Assembly: GCF_005121165.3 (NCBI RefSeq)
Contig: NZ_CP034413.3
Location: 930,001-994,000, forward strand
Reading direction: 5' to 3'
Origin: Dysosmobacter welbionis
GTDB lineage: Bacteria > Bacillota > Clostridia > Oscillospirales > Oscillospiraceae
DNA: 64,000 nucleotides
Of this stretch, positions 9,601-16,576 are shown piece by piece. The notes under the pieces are model-generated. The model saw only the letters and a program-made list of their open reading frames with translations. It made no database searches and was not told the DNA's origin. Within the stretch, counting starts at the first letter, position 1, and every line of letters begins with the position of its first letter. The translations under genes were made by a program, and so were the position numbers.

Positions 9601-12600
9601 CCCCAATGGCGGTTACATCGCCGCCGTTGATGGTGATCGTGCCGCCATATCCTGTGGTGATCGCATCGCAGGTAGCCTCGGCGATGACCGTTCCGCCGTT
9701 GATGGTGACGCTGCCGCCATATCCCATTTGGCATGTGCCGATCCCTACGCTGTCCACAGCAAGAGGATTGCCTTCCGGCAAGGCAAAGGGTTCGGTACGG
9801 ACAACGCCGCCATTGATGGTGATGCTGCCGCCTTGCCTGAGATTGCCAGGCGTATCTCCGTCGGAGGAAACGTTGCGATCATAATCCGATCCGCCGATGG
9901 CGGAGGAGCCCTGCTGTCCTTTGGCGTGGATATTGCCGCCGTTGATGATGATCGTACCCTCGTTTTCATAGTAGTTGTCGTTGGCAGCCCACACGCGCAC
10001 ACCGGCGCCGATGCCGGACAGTCCAGCCACAGGCCACACACTCTTTTCATGATCAGACAGCTCCGGGAGGCACGCCGTCAGCTTGCCCATGGATGCCTCA
10101 GCGGTGCTCTGGGCGTATATGGTGAAGGTGTCGCCCTCCTTCACGTTGATGCCCCACGGTACCGTGAGGTGGCAGTCGTCCTTCAAAATCAGATTGACCG
10201 CGCCGTGGGTGTCCAAGCGGGGCGTGATGGTCACGTCGCCCTCCACCACGTACCAGCCTGCGGGCATATCGTACCACTTGTTGTCGCTATTGAAAAAATC
10301 CTCGATAATAACTCTTTCCAGCACCGTGTATTCGGTGCAGAAGCGCTCCTTGCCGTCCGCGTCCAGATAGCGCACGGGGGTTTGCTCGACAGCGTTGTTC
10401 ACGGTAATGCTCAGCGCCCTTGTGTCGCTGCCCTCGCTGTTTTCTGCCTTGACGGTGAAGGTGGCGGTTCCCGCCGCAGTGAGTATGCCGCTGATTTCTC
10501 CGGTTTTTTCGTTCAGACGTAAACCGGCAGGCAGAGCGCCTTCATCAATGCTCCATGTGATGGGCGCTGCGCCGATGGCGGTCAGGGTATGGCTGTAAGC
10601 CTTGCCTGTCTTGCCGTCCGGCAGACTGTCCGTGGTCACGATGACGGTATAGGTGTCTGGCACAAACCGCGCCGTGAGCGTGGTTACATCCTCCGGAACG
10701 CTATCACCGGGCGCGTAGAGCTTGCCGTCGCTGCCAAGCCACTTAAAGTAATTGCCTGTAGCTCCCTCCGGGCGGGTCAGACCGTCGGACGCAGGCGCGG
10801 TAAATTCGCTGCCGTTTTTCACGATGATCCGAATGCTGCTTTCATCGCCCAGCTTGCCGCCGCCAAGGTCAAGAGTAACGGTTTTCAGCCCGTCAGGACC
10901 TATCGTGTCACGGTTCAAAACCTCGAGGACGGGGCGGAAACCGACCTGCGGGTTTTGGCCCGCAGCGTCGCGGTGGCCACAGAAGCGGCTCGAATAGTGC
11001 CCGCGAACCGTACGGCGCCACGGCAATCTGATCACAGTATCTTGTCCACACGAAAAAATCCCGTTCCAGTTTTTGATATATCCGTCGTCCTTGTCCAGCA
11101 GCCTGTCCCATTCGTTGCTTTGGGGCGTGCCGCGTTCTGAATCACCTGAGCCTGTATAATCACTTCCCTCGGATGGCGCACGCATCGTATAGTCCACACC
11201 GCCGGCGGTGTAGTCTTTGCCAAAAATCAACCCTGCGGTGTTCAGGTCATTCCAGCTTATCGTATGCGTTACGGTATAGTCCGCCACAAACAGGCTGTGG
11301 GCATATTTGTTCTGCTCTGCATACTCCTCGGTGGTTGCCATCTCCGATGTGAGCTTGTAGGCGTCCACTGTCCCGGCGTAGGTAAAGGGGACATAATGCA
11401 TTGTTTTGTCCGGCAGAGAGCCGTTCGCCGTGCCGGGAATGCTCACGCCGGAGAGGTCAAAGTAATAGGTGCCGTCGGGAGCGAGGTTGAACTGCTCTGG
11501 GGGAACAAACTGCGCCGTCAGCTTGGTTACGTCCGCCGGAACATTATCGTCCGGAGCGTAGAGCTCGCCATCGCTGCCAAGCCACTCGAAGTAGCTGCCG
11601 GTATTTCCGTCGGGGCGGGTCAGACCTTCGGACGCAGGCGCGGTAAAGCTCTCGCCGGTTTTCACAATGATCTGGATAGTATCCGAGCTTCCTCCCAATT
11701 TTCCGCCGCCAAGGTCAAGGGTAACGGCTTTCAGCCCGTCAGAGCCCAGCGTGCCGGGGTTCAGGACTTCAAGGACGGGGCGGAAACCGAGGAACGGGAA
11801 GGAGAGCGTAGTATTGGCGCCGGCATATTTGCGGGGCAAATCGTACCGGCCGCGAATCACACGGTTCGATAGCGTATTGGGTAAAGTATCTTGTCCCCAG
11901 GAACCTATATTTCTCCAGTTTTTGATATATCCGTCGTCCTTGTCCAGTATCCTGTCCCATTCGTTGCTTTGGGGCGTGCCGCGTTCTGAATCACCCGAGC
12001 CTGTACCACCACTTCCCCCGGACGGCGCACGCAGCGTATAGTCCACGCTGCCGGTGGCGTAGCCTTTGCCAAAAATCAGCCCTTCGGCATTCAGGTTATC
12101 CCAGCTTACCGCATGCGTTACGGCATAGTCCGCCACGAACAGGCTATGGGCATATTTTTTCTGCTCTGCATACTCCTCGGTGGTGGCCATCTCTGATGTG
12201 AGCTTGTAGGCGTCCACTGTCCCGGCATAGGTAAAGGGGACATAATGCATTGTTTTGTCCGGCAGAGAGCCGTTTGCCGTGCCGGGAATGCTCACGCCGG
12301 AGAGGTCAAAGTAATAGACGCCGCCGGGAGTGAGGGTAAACTGCTCATCAAACTGTGCCGTCAGCTTGATTACATCCGCCGGAACGCTATCGCCGGGCGC
12401 GTACAGTTTCCCATCGCTGCCAAGCCACTGAAAATAACTGTCGGTATTTCCCTCCGGGCGGGTCAGACCGTCGGACGCAGGCGCGGTAAATTCGCTGCCC
12501 TTTTTCACAATGATTTGAATATCCTCAGAGCTGCCGCCCAGCTTGCCGCCGCCAAGGTCAAGGGTAACGGCCTTCAGTCCGTCAGAGCCCAGTGTGCCGG

Positions 12601-13276
12601 GGTTCAGGATTTCAAGGACGGGGCGGAAACCGACGTACGGACTGGAGCGCGTAGCACGGTTGTAGCCCCAGAAGCGGGCCGAACTGTACCCGCGAACCGC
12701 ACGGCTCGTCCACGAAGAGCGCGAAATATCCTGCCCCCACGAATGCATCCTGCTCCAGTTTTTGATATATCCGTCGTTCTTATCCAGTATTCTGTCCCAT
12801 TCGTTGCTTTGGGGCGTGCCGTGTTGGGAATCGCCCGAGCCTGCACTATCGCTTCCCACGGACGGCGCACGCAGCGTATAGCTCACACCGCCGGCGGTGT
12901 AGTTCTTGCCGAAAATCAGCCCTTTGGCATTCAGGTTATCCCAGCTTACCTCATGCGTTACGGCAAAATCCGCAATGAATAGGCTGTGGGCATATTTGCT
13001 CTGCTGTGCATACTCCTCTGTGGTTGCCATCTCCGACGTGAGCTTGTAGGAGTCCACTGTCCCAGCATAGGTAAAGGGGACATAGCGCATTGTTTTGTCC
13101 GGCAGAGCATCGTTCACCGTGCCGGGGATGCCCATTGCCGAGAGGTCAAAGTAATAGGTGCCGCCGGGGGCAAGGATGAACTGCTCGTCGATTTCACCCG
13201 CCGCGAAGGCCGTTGTCGGCAGCAGCGTCAGCACCATGCAGCACAGCAGCAGGATGCTGAGGATTCGTTTCTTCAT
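6533..13276 (-). CDS. Giant secreted repeat and beta-helix surface protein
   Basis: A 2247-residue ORF with a signal peptide (MKKRILSILLLCCMVLTLL, cleavage near AFAAGE). Three ~280-residue tandem repeats (residues ~29-875) follow, each with TYYFDLS, YVPFTYAGTVD, TSEMATTEEYA and TPQSNEWDR, and each ending in an InlB-like unit. Next come a putative Ig-like domain (~880-960), a long region of repeated TINGG units (~1025-1690) expected to form a right-handed parallel beta-helix, and two divergent InlB-type repeats (~1830-1980). The last ~35 residues (proline/serine then arginine-rich) are out-of-frame sequence after a lost base at 6624-6627; the true C-terminus is the SLH part encoded at 5382-6626. 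The start overlaps the stop of the preceding small membrane gene (ATGA), implying translational coupling. Probable role: wall-associated adhesin or polysaccharide-binding protein. Confidence 0.85.
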   Translation of the reverse strand: MKKRILSILLLCCMVLTLLPTTAFAAGEIDEQFILAPGGTYYFDLSAMGIPGTVNDALPDKTMRYVPFTYAGTVDSYKLTSEMATTEEYAQQSKYAHSLFIADFAVTHEVSWDNLNAKGLIFGKNYTAGGVSYTLRAPSVGSDSAGSGDSQHGTPQSNEWDRILDKNDGYIKNWSRMHSWGQDISRSSWTSRAVRGYSSARFWGYNRATRSSPYVGFRPVLEILNPGTLGSDGLKAVTLDLGGGKLGGSSEDIQIIVKKGSEFTAPASDGLTRPEGNTDSYFQWLGSDGKLYAPGDSVPADVIKLTAQFDEQFTLTPGGVYYFDLSGVSIPGTANGSLPDKTMHYVPFTYAGTVDAYKLTSEMATTEEYAEQKKYAHSLFVADYAVTHAVSWDNLNAEGLIFGKGYATGSVDYTLRAPSGGSGGTGSGDSERGTPQSNEWDRILDKDDGYIKNWRNIGSWGQDTLPNTLSNRVIRGRYDLPRKYAGANTTLSFPFLGFRPVLEVLNPGTLGSDGLKAVTLDLGGGKLGGSSDTIQIIVKTGESFTAPASEGLTRPDGNTGSYFEWLGSDGELYAPDDNVPADVTKLTAQFVPPEQFNLAPDGTYYFDLSGVSIPGTANGSLPDKTMHYVPFTYAGTVDAYKLTSEMATTEEYAEQNKYAHSLFVADYTVTHTISWNDLNTAGLIFGKDYTAGGVDYTMRAPSEGSDYTGSGDSERGTPQSNEWDRLLDKDDGYIKNWNGIFSCGQDTVIRLPWRRTVRGHYSSRFCGHRDAAGQNPQVGFRPVLEVLNRDTIGPDGLKTVTLDLGGGKLGDESSIRIIVKNGSEFTAPASDGLTRPEGATGNYFKWLGSDGKLYAPGDSVPEDVTTLTARFVPDTYTVIVTTDSLPDGKTGKAYSHTLTAIGAAPITWSIDEGALPAGLRLNEKTGEISGILTAAGTATFTVKAENSEGSDTRALSITVNNAVEQTPVRYLDADGKERFCTEYTVLERVIIEDFFNSDNKWYDMPAGWYVVEGDVTITPRLDTHGAVNLILKDDCHLTVPWGINVKEGDTFTIYAQSTAEASMGKLTACLPELSDHEKSVWPVAGLSGIGAGVRVWAANDNYYENEGTIIINGGNIHAKGQQGSSAIGGSDYDRNVSSDGDTPGNLRQGGSITINGGVVRTEPFALPEGNPLAVDSVGIGTCQMGYGGSVTINGGTVIAEATCDAITTGYGGTITINGGDVTAIGGVNNFGENSHRVLSGNGIGPYESGSVIINGGTVKATAKGEGFGIGGARIYNTGAMTVTINGGEIEATANHNNAAIGDKGNGKSGVTINGGVIHAVGKGGAAGIGSKGDIRITGGELTVSAEGSGAAIGGFTDSYSERVDCKSITINGNAIKSISSKDGACIGGAAGGSVGSITISDAELPLLSSEKVLIGWDADSPGGKLTIRNCRVESTDIPTTHTDGIRVGSNSEIVIENGEIRLPHLRGIRVGGNGSIAIRDSDLHTYGIFMDETVQSPNDAKTLKKLEITDSIVLTGDIIGARGEYSSVEEIVIRGSSIRLNDEYTYNRCTIGGGEKASFGSIDIQDSQIDSRSSVNAVIGNGTQSQSYGESRIRIANSQVSVRNELFGPAIGAAYGSSGGQINILIENSTVTAKGGNLRSGTDYIPGIGKNSSGRASEIGKIQILNSTVESFRLEEKDGTNYVYDKLHTKELPGIPAENITICGSTVNGKTIDHSPDEYGKCALCDKYDLGYCYEHGLLTLEGLTDCAHDGSEKKLTGLSHQTGENKTKQLTENTDYTAIYSNNVHPYTLTPGDEGFDSKKAPKVTLYGTGNYCGKAEHYFTISTEAPAAEHTVTVRTDGNGTASASYAKAAAGTEITLTATPNEGYHFKEWEVMSGGVTIKDDKFTMPSANVEVKAIFEKDAPPAPTEFTITVRTDGNGTASASHAKAVAGTEITLTATPNEGYRFKEWQVISGGVTIKDDKFLMPNDNVEVKAIFEEDAPPVPTDPAKPNISVTGTYTYNGSVHTATVNGYDLATMDISGNTGTDAGDYTVSVTSKTGKWVDGSTDAVTAAWSIGKATREAPDGLIGVAPITVGGSDGKISGVTDKMEYRMAGERSYTACSGTEIDNLSAGNYFVRYAEDNNHFASTDAEVTVGEGTPLADCTITFSGNGGSGSMGPVIVKAETNYILPVCGFTAPTDQEFKAWEISGTEYKVGDTYTVSGDTEIKALWENSVITPPPTPSPSAMTETAPAPQLLPPLRPARRSP
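10650..13190 (-). repeat. Three tandem ~845-base coding repeats
   Basis: Units at about 12345-13190, 11500-12345 and 10650-11500 are near copies at the DNA level. Phrases such as the one encoding FDLS-x-x-x-IPGT and the one encoding GTPQSNEWDR recur at the same offset in each unit. They encode the three N-terminal domains of the surface protein and could recombine to change repeat number. Confidence 0.85.
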
Positions 13277-13626
13277 GTCCTTTTTCCCTCCTGTTCGTGT
13301 CGGTTCGGCTTATCCGCCCCGTCTTTTTTCTGATTTTCTCTTTTTCTGAGCCGGAAGCACAGCGCGGTGATCGCCGCCGCCGCGGCAAAGGAGACGACAG
13401 CCACCAGCACATAGCCGCCCGCATCCTCCCGCAGCAGCATCGCGCCGAACACGCCCCATACGGCTGTCTGTCCCGGCCCGACGACCGTGCCCGCTGTCTG
13501 CATCAGCGCCGCACACAGCAGCATACACGCGGCGCTCAGTCCATAGATGCCGCGCCGTTGCCTCCGGCGGTTGTTTTCCCGCACCCGCTGCTTGACGAGT
13601 GCGACCCGTCTTGCGGTATCGTACAT
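13273..13626 (-). CDS. Small two-TM membrane protein
   Basis: A 117-residue protein with a basic cytoplasmic head (RVALVKQRVRENNRRRQRR), two hydrophobic segments (~28-48 and ~70-92) and a basic, charged tail (CFRLRKRENQKKDGADK). It closely resembles the other small membrane protein of this locus (15025-15387) in length, topology and the shared CFRLR motif, so the two are probably paralogues. Its stop overlaps the surface-protein start as ATGA. I do not recognise a named family. Candidates are an anti-sigma-like or PrsW-substrate protein, or a chaperone for export of the surface protein; this is inference from context only. Confidence 0.75.
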   Translation of the reverse strand: MYDTARRVALVKQRVRENNRRRQRRGIYGLSAACMLLCAALMQTAGTVVGPGQTAVWGVFGAMLLREDAGGYVLVAVVSFAAAAAITALCFRLRKRENQKKDGADKPNRHEQEGKRT

Positions 13627-13732
13627 TTCGTTTGAACCTCCTCTCTGGATTTTTTGAAATGCGGCTTAAAAACCCCTTCACTTATATAGGTACAAAAAAT
13701 CGAAAAAACTCTCACCCAAAACGCAAAATTTT

Positions 13733-13775
13733 TCAAAAAAATTTGAGAGCCGCCAAAAAGCAGCTCTCAGGGAGT
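13733..13775 (-). terminator. Terminator after the prsW-like gene
   Basis: GAGAGC and GCTCTC arms flank a 12-base loop; on the minus strand the stem is followed by AAATTTTTTTG. It separates the sigma/PrsW transcription unit from the downstream membrane-protein and surface-protein unit, which therefore probably has its own promoter between 13627 and 13732. Confidence 0.7.
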
Positions 13776-13785
13776 GGCTATTCGG

Positions 13786-14415
13786 TTATTTCCTCTGCCC
13801 GAGGCGGAAAGCGGACAGCTCTCCCGCCGCCACCAGCAGCGCCGGCAGGGCGTAGGCCACATACTGCGCCGCGCCGCCGTAGGCGATGAGCAGATTATAG
13901 ATGGCGTGGAGGGTGATGGCCGCGCCCAAGAGGCCGCAGGTGCCTGCGATCTTCAGCCACGTCCGCTGCCACGTGTATGCAAGGCCACCGCCGACGATCA
14001 AGCCGCAGATCACATGCATGGCCCCCGTGCCGAAGCCCCGGAAGAAAATGAAGGAGAAGCGGTCTGCGCCGTTCTGGATCAGATAGCAGACGTTTTCAAA
14101 GGTGGCGAAGCTCAGGGCAACCGTGATGGCGGCGGGCTTGATCTTATCGCCCTCCGGCTCGAATACCAGAAGATAGAACACCAGCGGCAGCAGCTTCATC
14201 ATTTCCTCCACCACCGGCGCGATCTCCGCCGTGGCGGCAAGGGCGTCCGCCTGACACACCGCCGCGAGGAAGGTGTTGATATAGGCCGAAAGCAGACACA
14301 CCCCCATTCCGGCAATGCAGAACAGGAAGAAGCGGAGCTGCCGCCTGCCCATGCACAGGGCGGCTACCAGCAGCGGGGATACCATGCAGAGGAAGATGTT
14401 TTCGATGTAGGTCAT
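13786..14415 (-). CDS. PrsW-family intramembrane protease
   Basis: PrsW-type proteases are multi-pass membrane glutamic-type proteases; in Bacillus, PrsW starts the degradation of the anti-sigma factor RsiW. This 209-residue protein shows the family's conserved elements inside membrane helices: VVEEMMKLLP (EExxK), FATFENVCY (FxxxEN), then GTGAMHVICG and ITLHAIYN with the conserved histidines. About seven hydrophobic segments are visible. Its start overlaps the end of the upstream membrane protein by 4 bases (ATGA). Placement three genes after an ECF sigma factor strongly suggests it takes part in releasing that sigma factor. The substrate is not identified; the two small two-TM proteins here are the obvious candidates. 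Confidence 0.85.
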   Translation of the reverse strand: MTYIENIFLCMVSPLLVAALCMGRRQLRFFLFCIAGMGVCLLSAYINTFLAAVCQADALAATAEIAPVVEEMMKLLPLVFYLLVFEPEGDKIKPAAITVALSFATFENVCYLIQNGADRFSFIFFRGFGTGAMHVICGLIVGGGLAYTWQRTWLKIAGTCGLLGAAITLHAIYNLLIAYGGAAQYVAYALPALLVAAGELSAFRLGQRK

Positions 14416-15044
14416 GCGTCCACCGCCTTTCTCGTGGCGGGCAGCAGCCCCAGAATCGCAAGCGTCAGTAGCATATCACACCAGAAGGTGGGACTTGCCG
14501 GTGAGGTATCCGGCCAGAAGCAGCCCGCCGTCCACAGCAGATATTCCGAACCGGCAAAGCACAGCACGCCGATGTGGAAGCACCGCATATTCCGCGCCGC
14601 GCCCGTCTGTCCGTTGGCGTAGACCAGCCCCCGAATGGCGCAGAAGGAGAGCCATATCATCATGCCGCACCAGATCAGGTTGGAGAGAATGTCCCCAAAG
14701 GTGCAGTAGAACGCCAGCAGCGGCACGCCGAACGCAGGCGCGAGCCATGCCCTGCGGCAGCGGAAGCTGCGCTCGTCCTGACTGGCGAGCGTGGCCTGCA
14801 AAATGCGCAGGAAAATGACGCTGGCCACCCAGCCGAACTCCGAGACATAGAAAACCCGCGGCGTGGTATCGAACAGCAGCAGATACAGCGTCCAGTAGAG
14901 CGCGCCGAGGGCAAAGCAGCCGTAGAAGCACAGCAGCAGAAAATACGCCTGTCGCCCACTTTTCCGGTAGGAGATACCCGAGAGCAGCGCGCCCACGAAC
15001 GTGACCAGCAGTTGCAGCAGGTTCTCAATCAGCTCCATGCGCAT
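14412..15044 (-). CDS. Multi-pass membrane protein of unknown function
   Basis: A 210-residue protein that is mostly hydrophobic, with about seven predicted transmembrane helices (e.g. LLVTFVGALLSGI, FLLLCFYGCFALGALYW, FGVPLLAFYCTFG). I do not recognise the family. It overlaps its upstream neighbour by 20 bases and the prsW-like gene by 4, so all three are translated together. It may be the sensory or anti-sigma part of the ECF system, but no anti-sigma domain (zinc-finger or otherwise) is visible. Confidence 0.75.
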   Translation of the reverse strand: MRMELIENLLQLLVTFVGALLSGISYRKSGRQAYFLLLCFYGCFALGALYWTLYLLLFDTTPRVFYVSEFGWVASVIFLRILQATLASQDERSFRCRRAWLAPAFGVPLLAFYCTFGDILSNLIWCGMMIWLSFCAIRGLVYANGQTGAARNMRCFHIGVLCFAGSEYLLWTAGCFWPDTSPASPTFWCDMLLTLAILGLLPATRKAVDA

Positions 15045-15387
15045 CCTCGCTTTCCTCGTTCTGCCCGTCCTCCCGGTTCATCTGCCGCAGCCGGAAGCAC
15101 AGAACGGTCACGCACACGCCGAGTAAAAACGCCAGCAGCCCGATGACGATGTATCCCAAGGCAGCGCCGCCGCCGTACATACTGGCCGCCGTTTCAAAGC
15201 CGGAGTAGTCGCCTGTCTGGATGCTTGCGGCAATGCCGGGCATGGCAAGGGACGCGCCGATGAGCAGTACAAGGCACGCCGCCACGGCAGAAGCCATGGT
15301 GATCGTATTGCGCCGCAGCCGTTTTTCCCGCTCAATTTGGGCGATGCGCCGCTTCGTCTCCGCGACGCGCTCCTCATGACTCCGCAT
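15025..15387 (-). CDS. Small two-TM membrane protein, putative anti-sigma partner
   Basis: A 120-residue protein with an N-terminal basic, helical cytoplasmic segment (HEERVAETKRRIAQIEREKRLRR), two hydrophobic spans (~residues 29-50 and ~76-98) and an acidic tail (EDGQNEESEDAHGAD). Its start lies 14 bases inside the ECF sigma gene, the arrangement typical of sigma/anti-sigma pairs. The cytoplasmic head plus TM layout would fit an anti-sigma factor cleaved by the PrsW-like protease encoded two genes later. The sequence does not match an anti-sigma domain I know, so this is a contextual proposal. It is a likely paralogue of the 117-residue protein at 13273-13626. Confidence 0.75.
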   Translation of the reverse strand: MRSHEERVAETKRRIAQIEREKRLRRNTITMASAVAACLVLLIGASLAMPGIAASIQTGDYSGFETAASMYGGGAALGYIVIGLLAFLLGVCVTVLCFRLRQMNREDGQNEESEDAHGAD

Positions 15388-15922
15388 TTGTGATTCCCTC
15401 CCGTTCCAGCAGCCTTCGCAGGCTTTCTTTTCCGCGATACACCATGTTGGTGATCTGTTTTACCGTTTTCCCCGTGACCTCCGCCGCCTGTGCGTAGCTC
15501 ATATCCTCGAAATAGGTGAGGTACAAAACCTCCCGGTAGTCCGGGTTCATTTCATCCATGCAGAAGTGCAGGATGCGGTTTCGCTCCTCCGTCCGTATGA
15601 CCTCCTCCGCCAGCAGCCGTCCGTCCGGCTCACCGGTCAGCGCATCGAGGCTGAATAGCGGTTTTCGCTTGCTCTTGTGGCGCAGTGCCATGTGCCGCGC
15701 CGCCTTATAGAGATACGCCTTGAAGCCGCCGTCCCGTACTTTTGGCTTTTTCGTGAACAGATAGGCGAAAACATCCAGCATCAGCTCCTCCGCCTCGTGA
15801 ACGTCGTGCAGATAGCCGTCGATATACAGGGTCAGGGGGTCGCCGTATTTTTTCATCAGGGCATTAAGCCCTTCGTCATCACCGCTCAGATATTGGCGGT
15901 ACAAGCTCTCGTCGCAAGTCAT
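15374..15922 (-). CDS. ECF-type RNA polymerase sigma factor
   Basis: A 182-residue sigma factor with only regions 2 and 4, as in the extracytoplasmic-function group. Region 2 (~residues 8-85) includes YGDPLTLYIDGYLHDVHEAE, LMLDVFAYLF and FKAYLYKAARHMALRHK. Region 4 (~120-175) includes MNPDYREVLYLTYFEDMSY and the helix-turn-helix AQAAEVTGKTVKQITNMVYR. The start at 15922 is set by AAGGAAG 8 bases upstream; the longer frame to 16216 overlaps the preceding HTH gene and was rejected. It probably directs transcription of the PrsW/membrane/surface-protein locus in response to an envelope signal; the target promoters were not identified. Confidence 0.9.
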   Translation of the reverse strand: MTCDESLYRQYLSGDDEGLNALMKKYGDPLTLYIDGYLHDVHEAEELMLDVFAYLFTKKPKVRDGGFKAYLYKAARHMALRHKSKRKPLFSLDALTGEPDGRLLAEEVIRTEERNRILHFCMDEMNPDYREVLYLTYFEDMSYAQAAEVTGKTVKQITNMVYRGKESLRRLLEREGITNAES

Positions 15923-15975
15923 AGCGTTCACTTCCTTTTTGCGGATGCTTCCAATTCCAATGCGGAGGGGATTCG

Positions 15976-16185
15976 TCAGGTGCTTGTCCTGCCGGAATCG
16001 CGGTGCTGCCCCTTGAAGCGCGGGTCGGAGGGCTTTTCCGCGTTTTCCGGGATCGCCCATGAGCGCCCGAACCGGGACGCGCCGGGGATCCGCCCCTCGG
16101 CGCAATATTGGTTGACCCGCCGCTCCGACACGCCCCAACGGTAAGACGCCTCCCGAATGGAGATATAGCCCTTGATCCCGTTCAT
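15976..16185 (-). CDS. Small HTH DNA-binding protein (excisionase/MerR-like)
   Basis: A 69-residue protein whose N-terminus reads YISIREASYRWGVSERRVNQYC followed by GRIPGASRFGRSWAIPENA, the HTH_17/excisionase layout (winged helix that recognises and bends DNA). GGAGGT lies 5 bases before the start at 16185. It is the first gene after a near-consensus promoter and is followed 53 bases later by the ECF sigma factor, so it may regulate that operon rather than excision. The element has recombinase genes far away at 1-2.5 kb, which weakens the excisionase reading. Confidence 0.8.
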   Translation of the reverse strand: MNGIKGYISIREASYRWGVSERRVNQYCAEGRIPGASRFGRSWAIPENAEKPSDPRFKGQHRDSGRTST

Positions 16186-16221
16186 ACCGCACCTCCGCAT
16201 GGATAATACTCAACACGATAC

Positions 16222-16250
16222 ATTATATACGAATATCCGAAGAAACACAA
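16222..16250 (-). promoter_or_regulatory. Sigma-A-type promoter of the HTH-ECF sigma operon
   Basis: On the minus strand TTGTGT and TATAAT are separated by exactly 17 bases, ending about 35 bases before the HTH start. This would give housekeeping expression of the sigma operon. Confidence 0.7.
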
Positions 16251-16424
16251 GACATCCGGCGAAGTGTTCAGAGAAAAGTTACGGATAGGAGCGACATTTT
16301 TTGAAAAAGTCCTCCGAAACTGGCCAAAACGCCCCTTTCGGATTGTAGTATGGGTAGAGGGGAAAACGGGGGTACGAACGGGGGCAAGAAAGCGGCAAGC
16401 AATGCAAAGCGGTACCCACTTTGC

Positions 16425-16464
16425 AAAAACAGGCGGATTCCGTTTACACGGAGCCCGCCTGTTT
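16425..16464 (-). terminator. Terminator downstream of the ICE relaxase
   Basis: Perfect 10-base arms AAACAGGCGG/CCGCCTGTTT plus an inner CTCCG/CGGA(A) stem, followed on the minus strand by TTTTTGC. It ends the relaxase transcript after the hairpin array. Confidence 0.8.
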
Positions 16465-16472
16465 CATGCTTG

Positions 16473-16561
16473 TTGGGGCGCTGCCCCAATCCCCGCAGAA
16501 CACAAAAACTGTGTTCTGGAACGATGGATAAATCCATCGGCTGCGCGATTTTGCAAATCGC
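16473..16561. repeat. Array of four perfect stem-loops
   Basis: Four different perfect inverted repeats follow one another in 89 bases: TTGGGGC/GCCCCAA (16473-16489, 3-base loop), AGAACACA/TGTGTTCT (16497-16517, 5-base loop), CGATGGA/TCCATCG (16522-16539, 4-base loop) and GCGATTT/AAATCGC (16545-16561, 3-base loop). They lie between the relaxase stop and its terminator. The minus-strand transcript would carry all four plus the terminator stem. Function unknown: a structured 3' UTR, a protein-binding array or part of a transfer origin. Confidence 0.75.
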
Positions 16562-16576
16562 TTATGGGCAGGCAGC

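Noticed and set aside
8792-10522. Long plus-strand frame of 576 codons inside the surface-protein gene
   Set aside because: It is antisense to the TINGG repeat region; its repeated AAVDGDAAAI-like pattern is the mirror of the repeats, and there is no ribosome site.
15923-16216. N-terminal extension of the ECF sigma gene
   Set aside because: It overlaps a well-formed HTH gene in another frame, and a good ribosome site sits at the internal start 15922.
16268-16537. 89-codon minus-strand frame
   Set aside because: It runs through the terminator and hairpin array and has no ribosome site.
16473-16561. CRISPR array
   Set aside because: The repeats are hairpins of different sequence with no regular spacers, and no cas gene is in the window.
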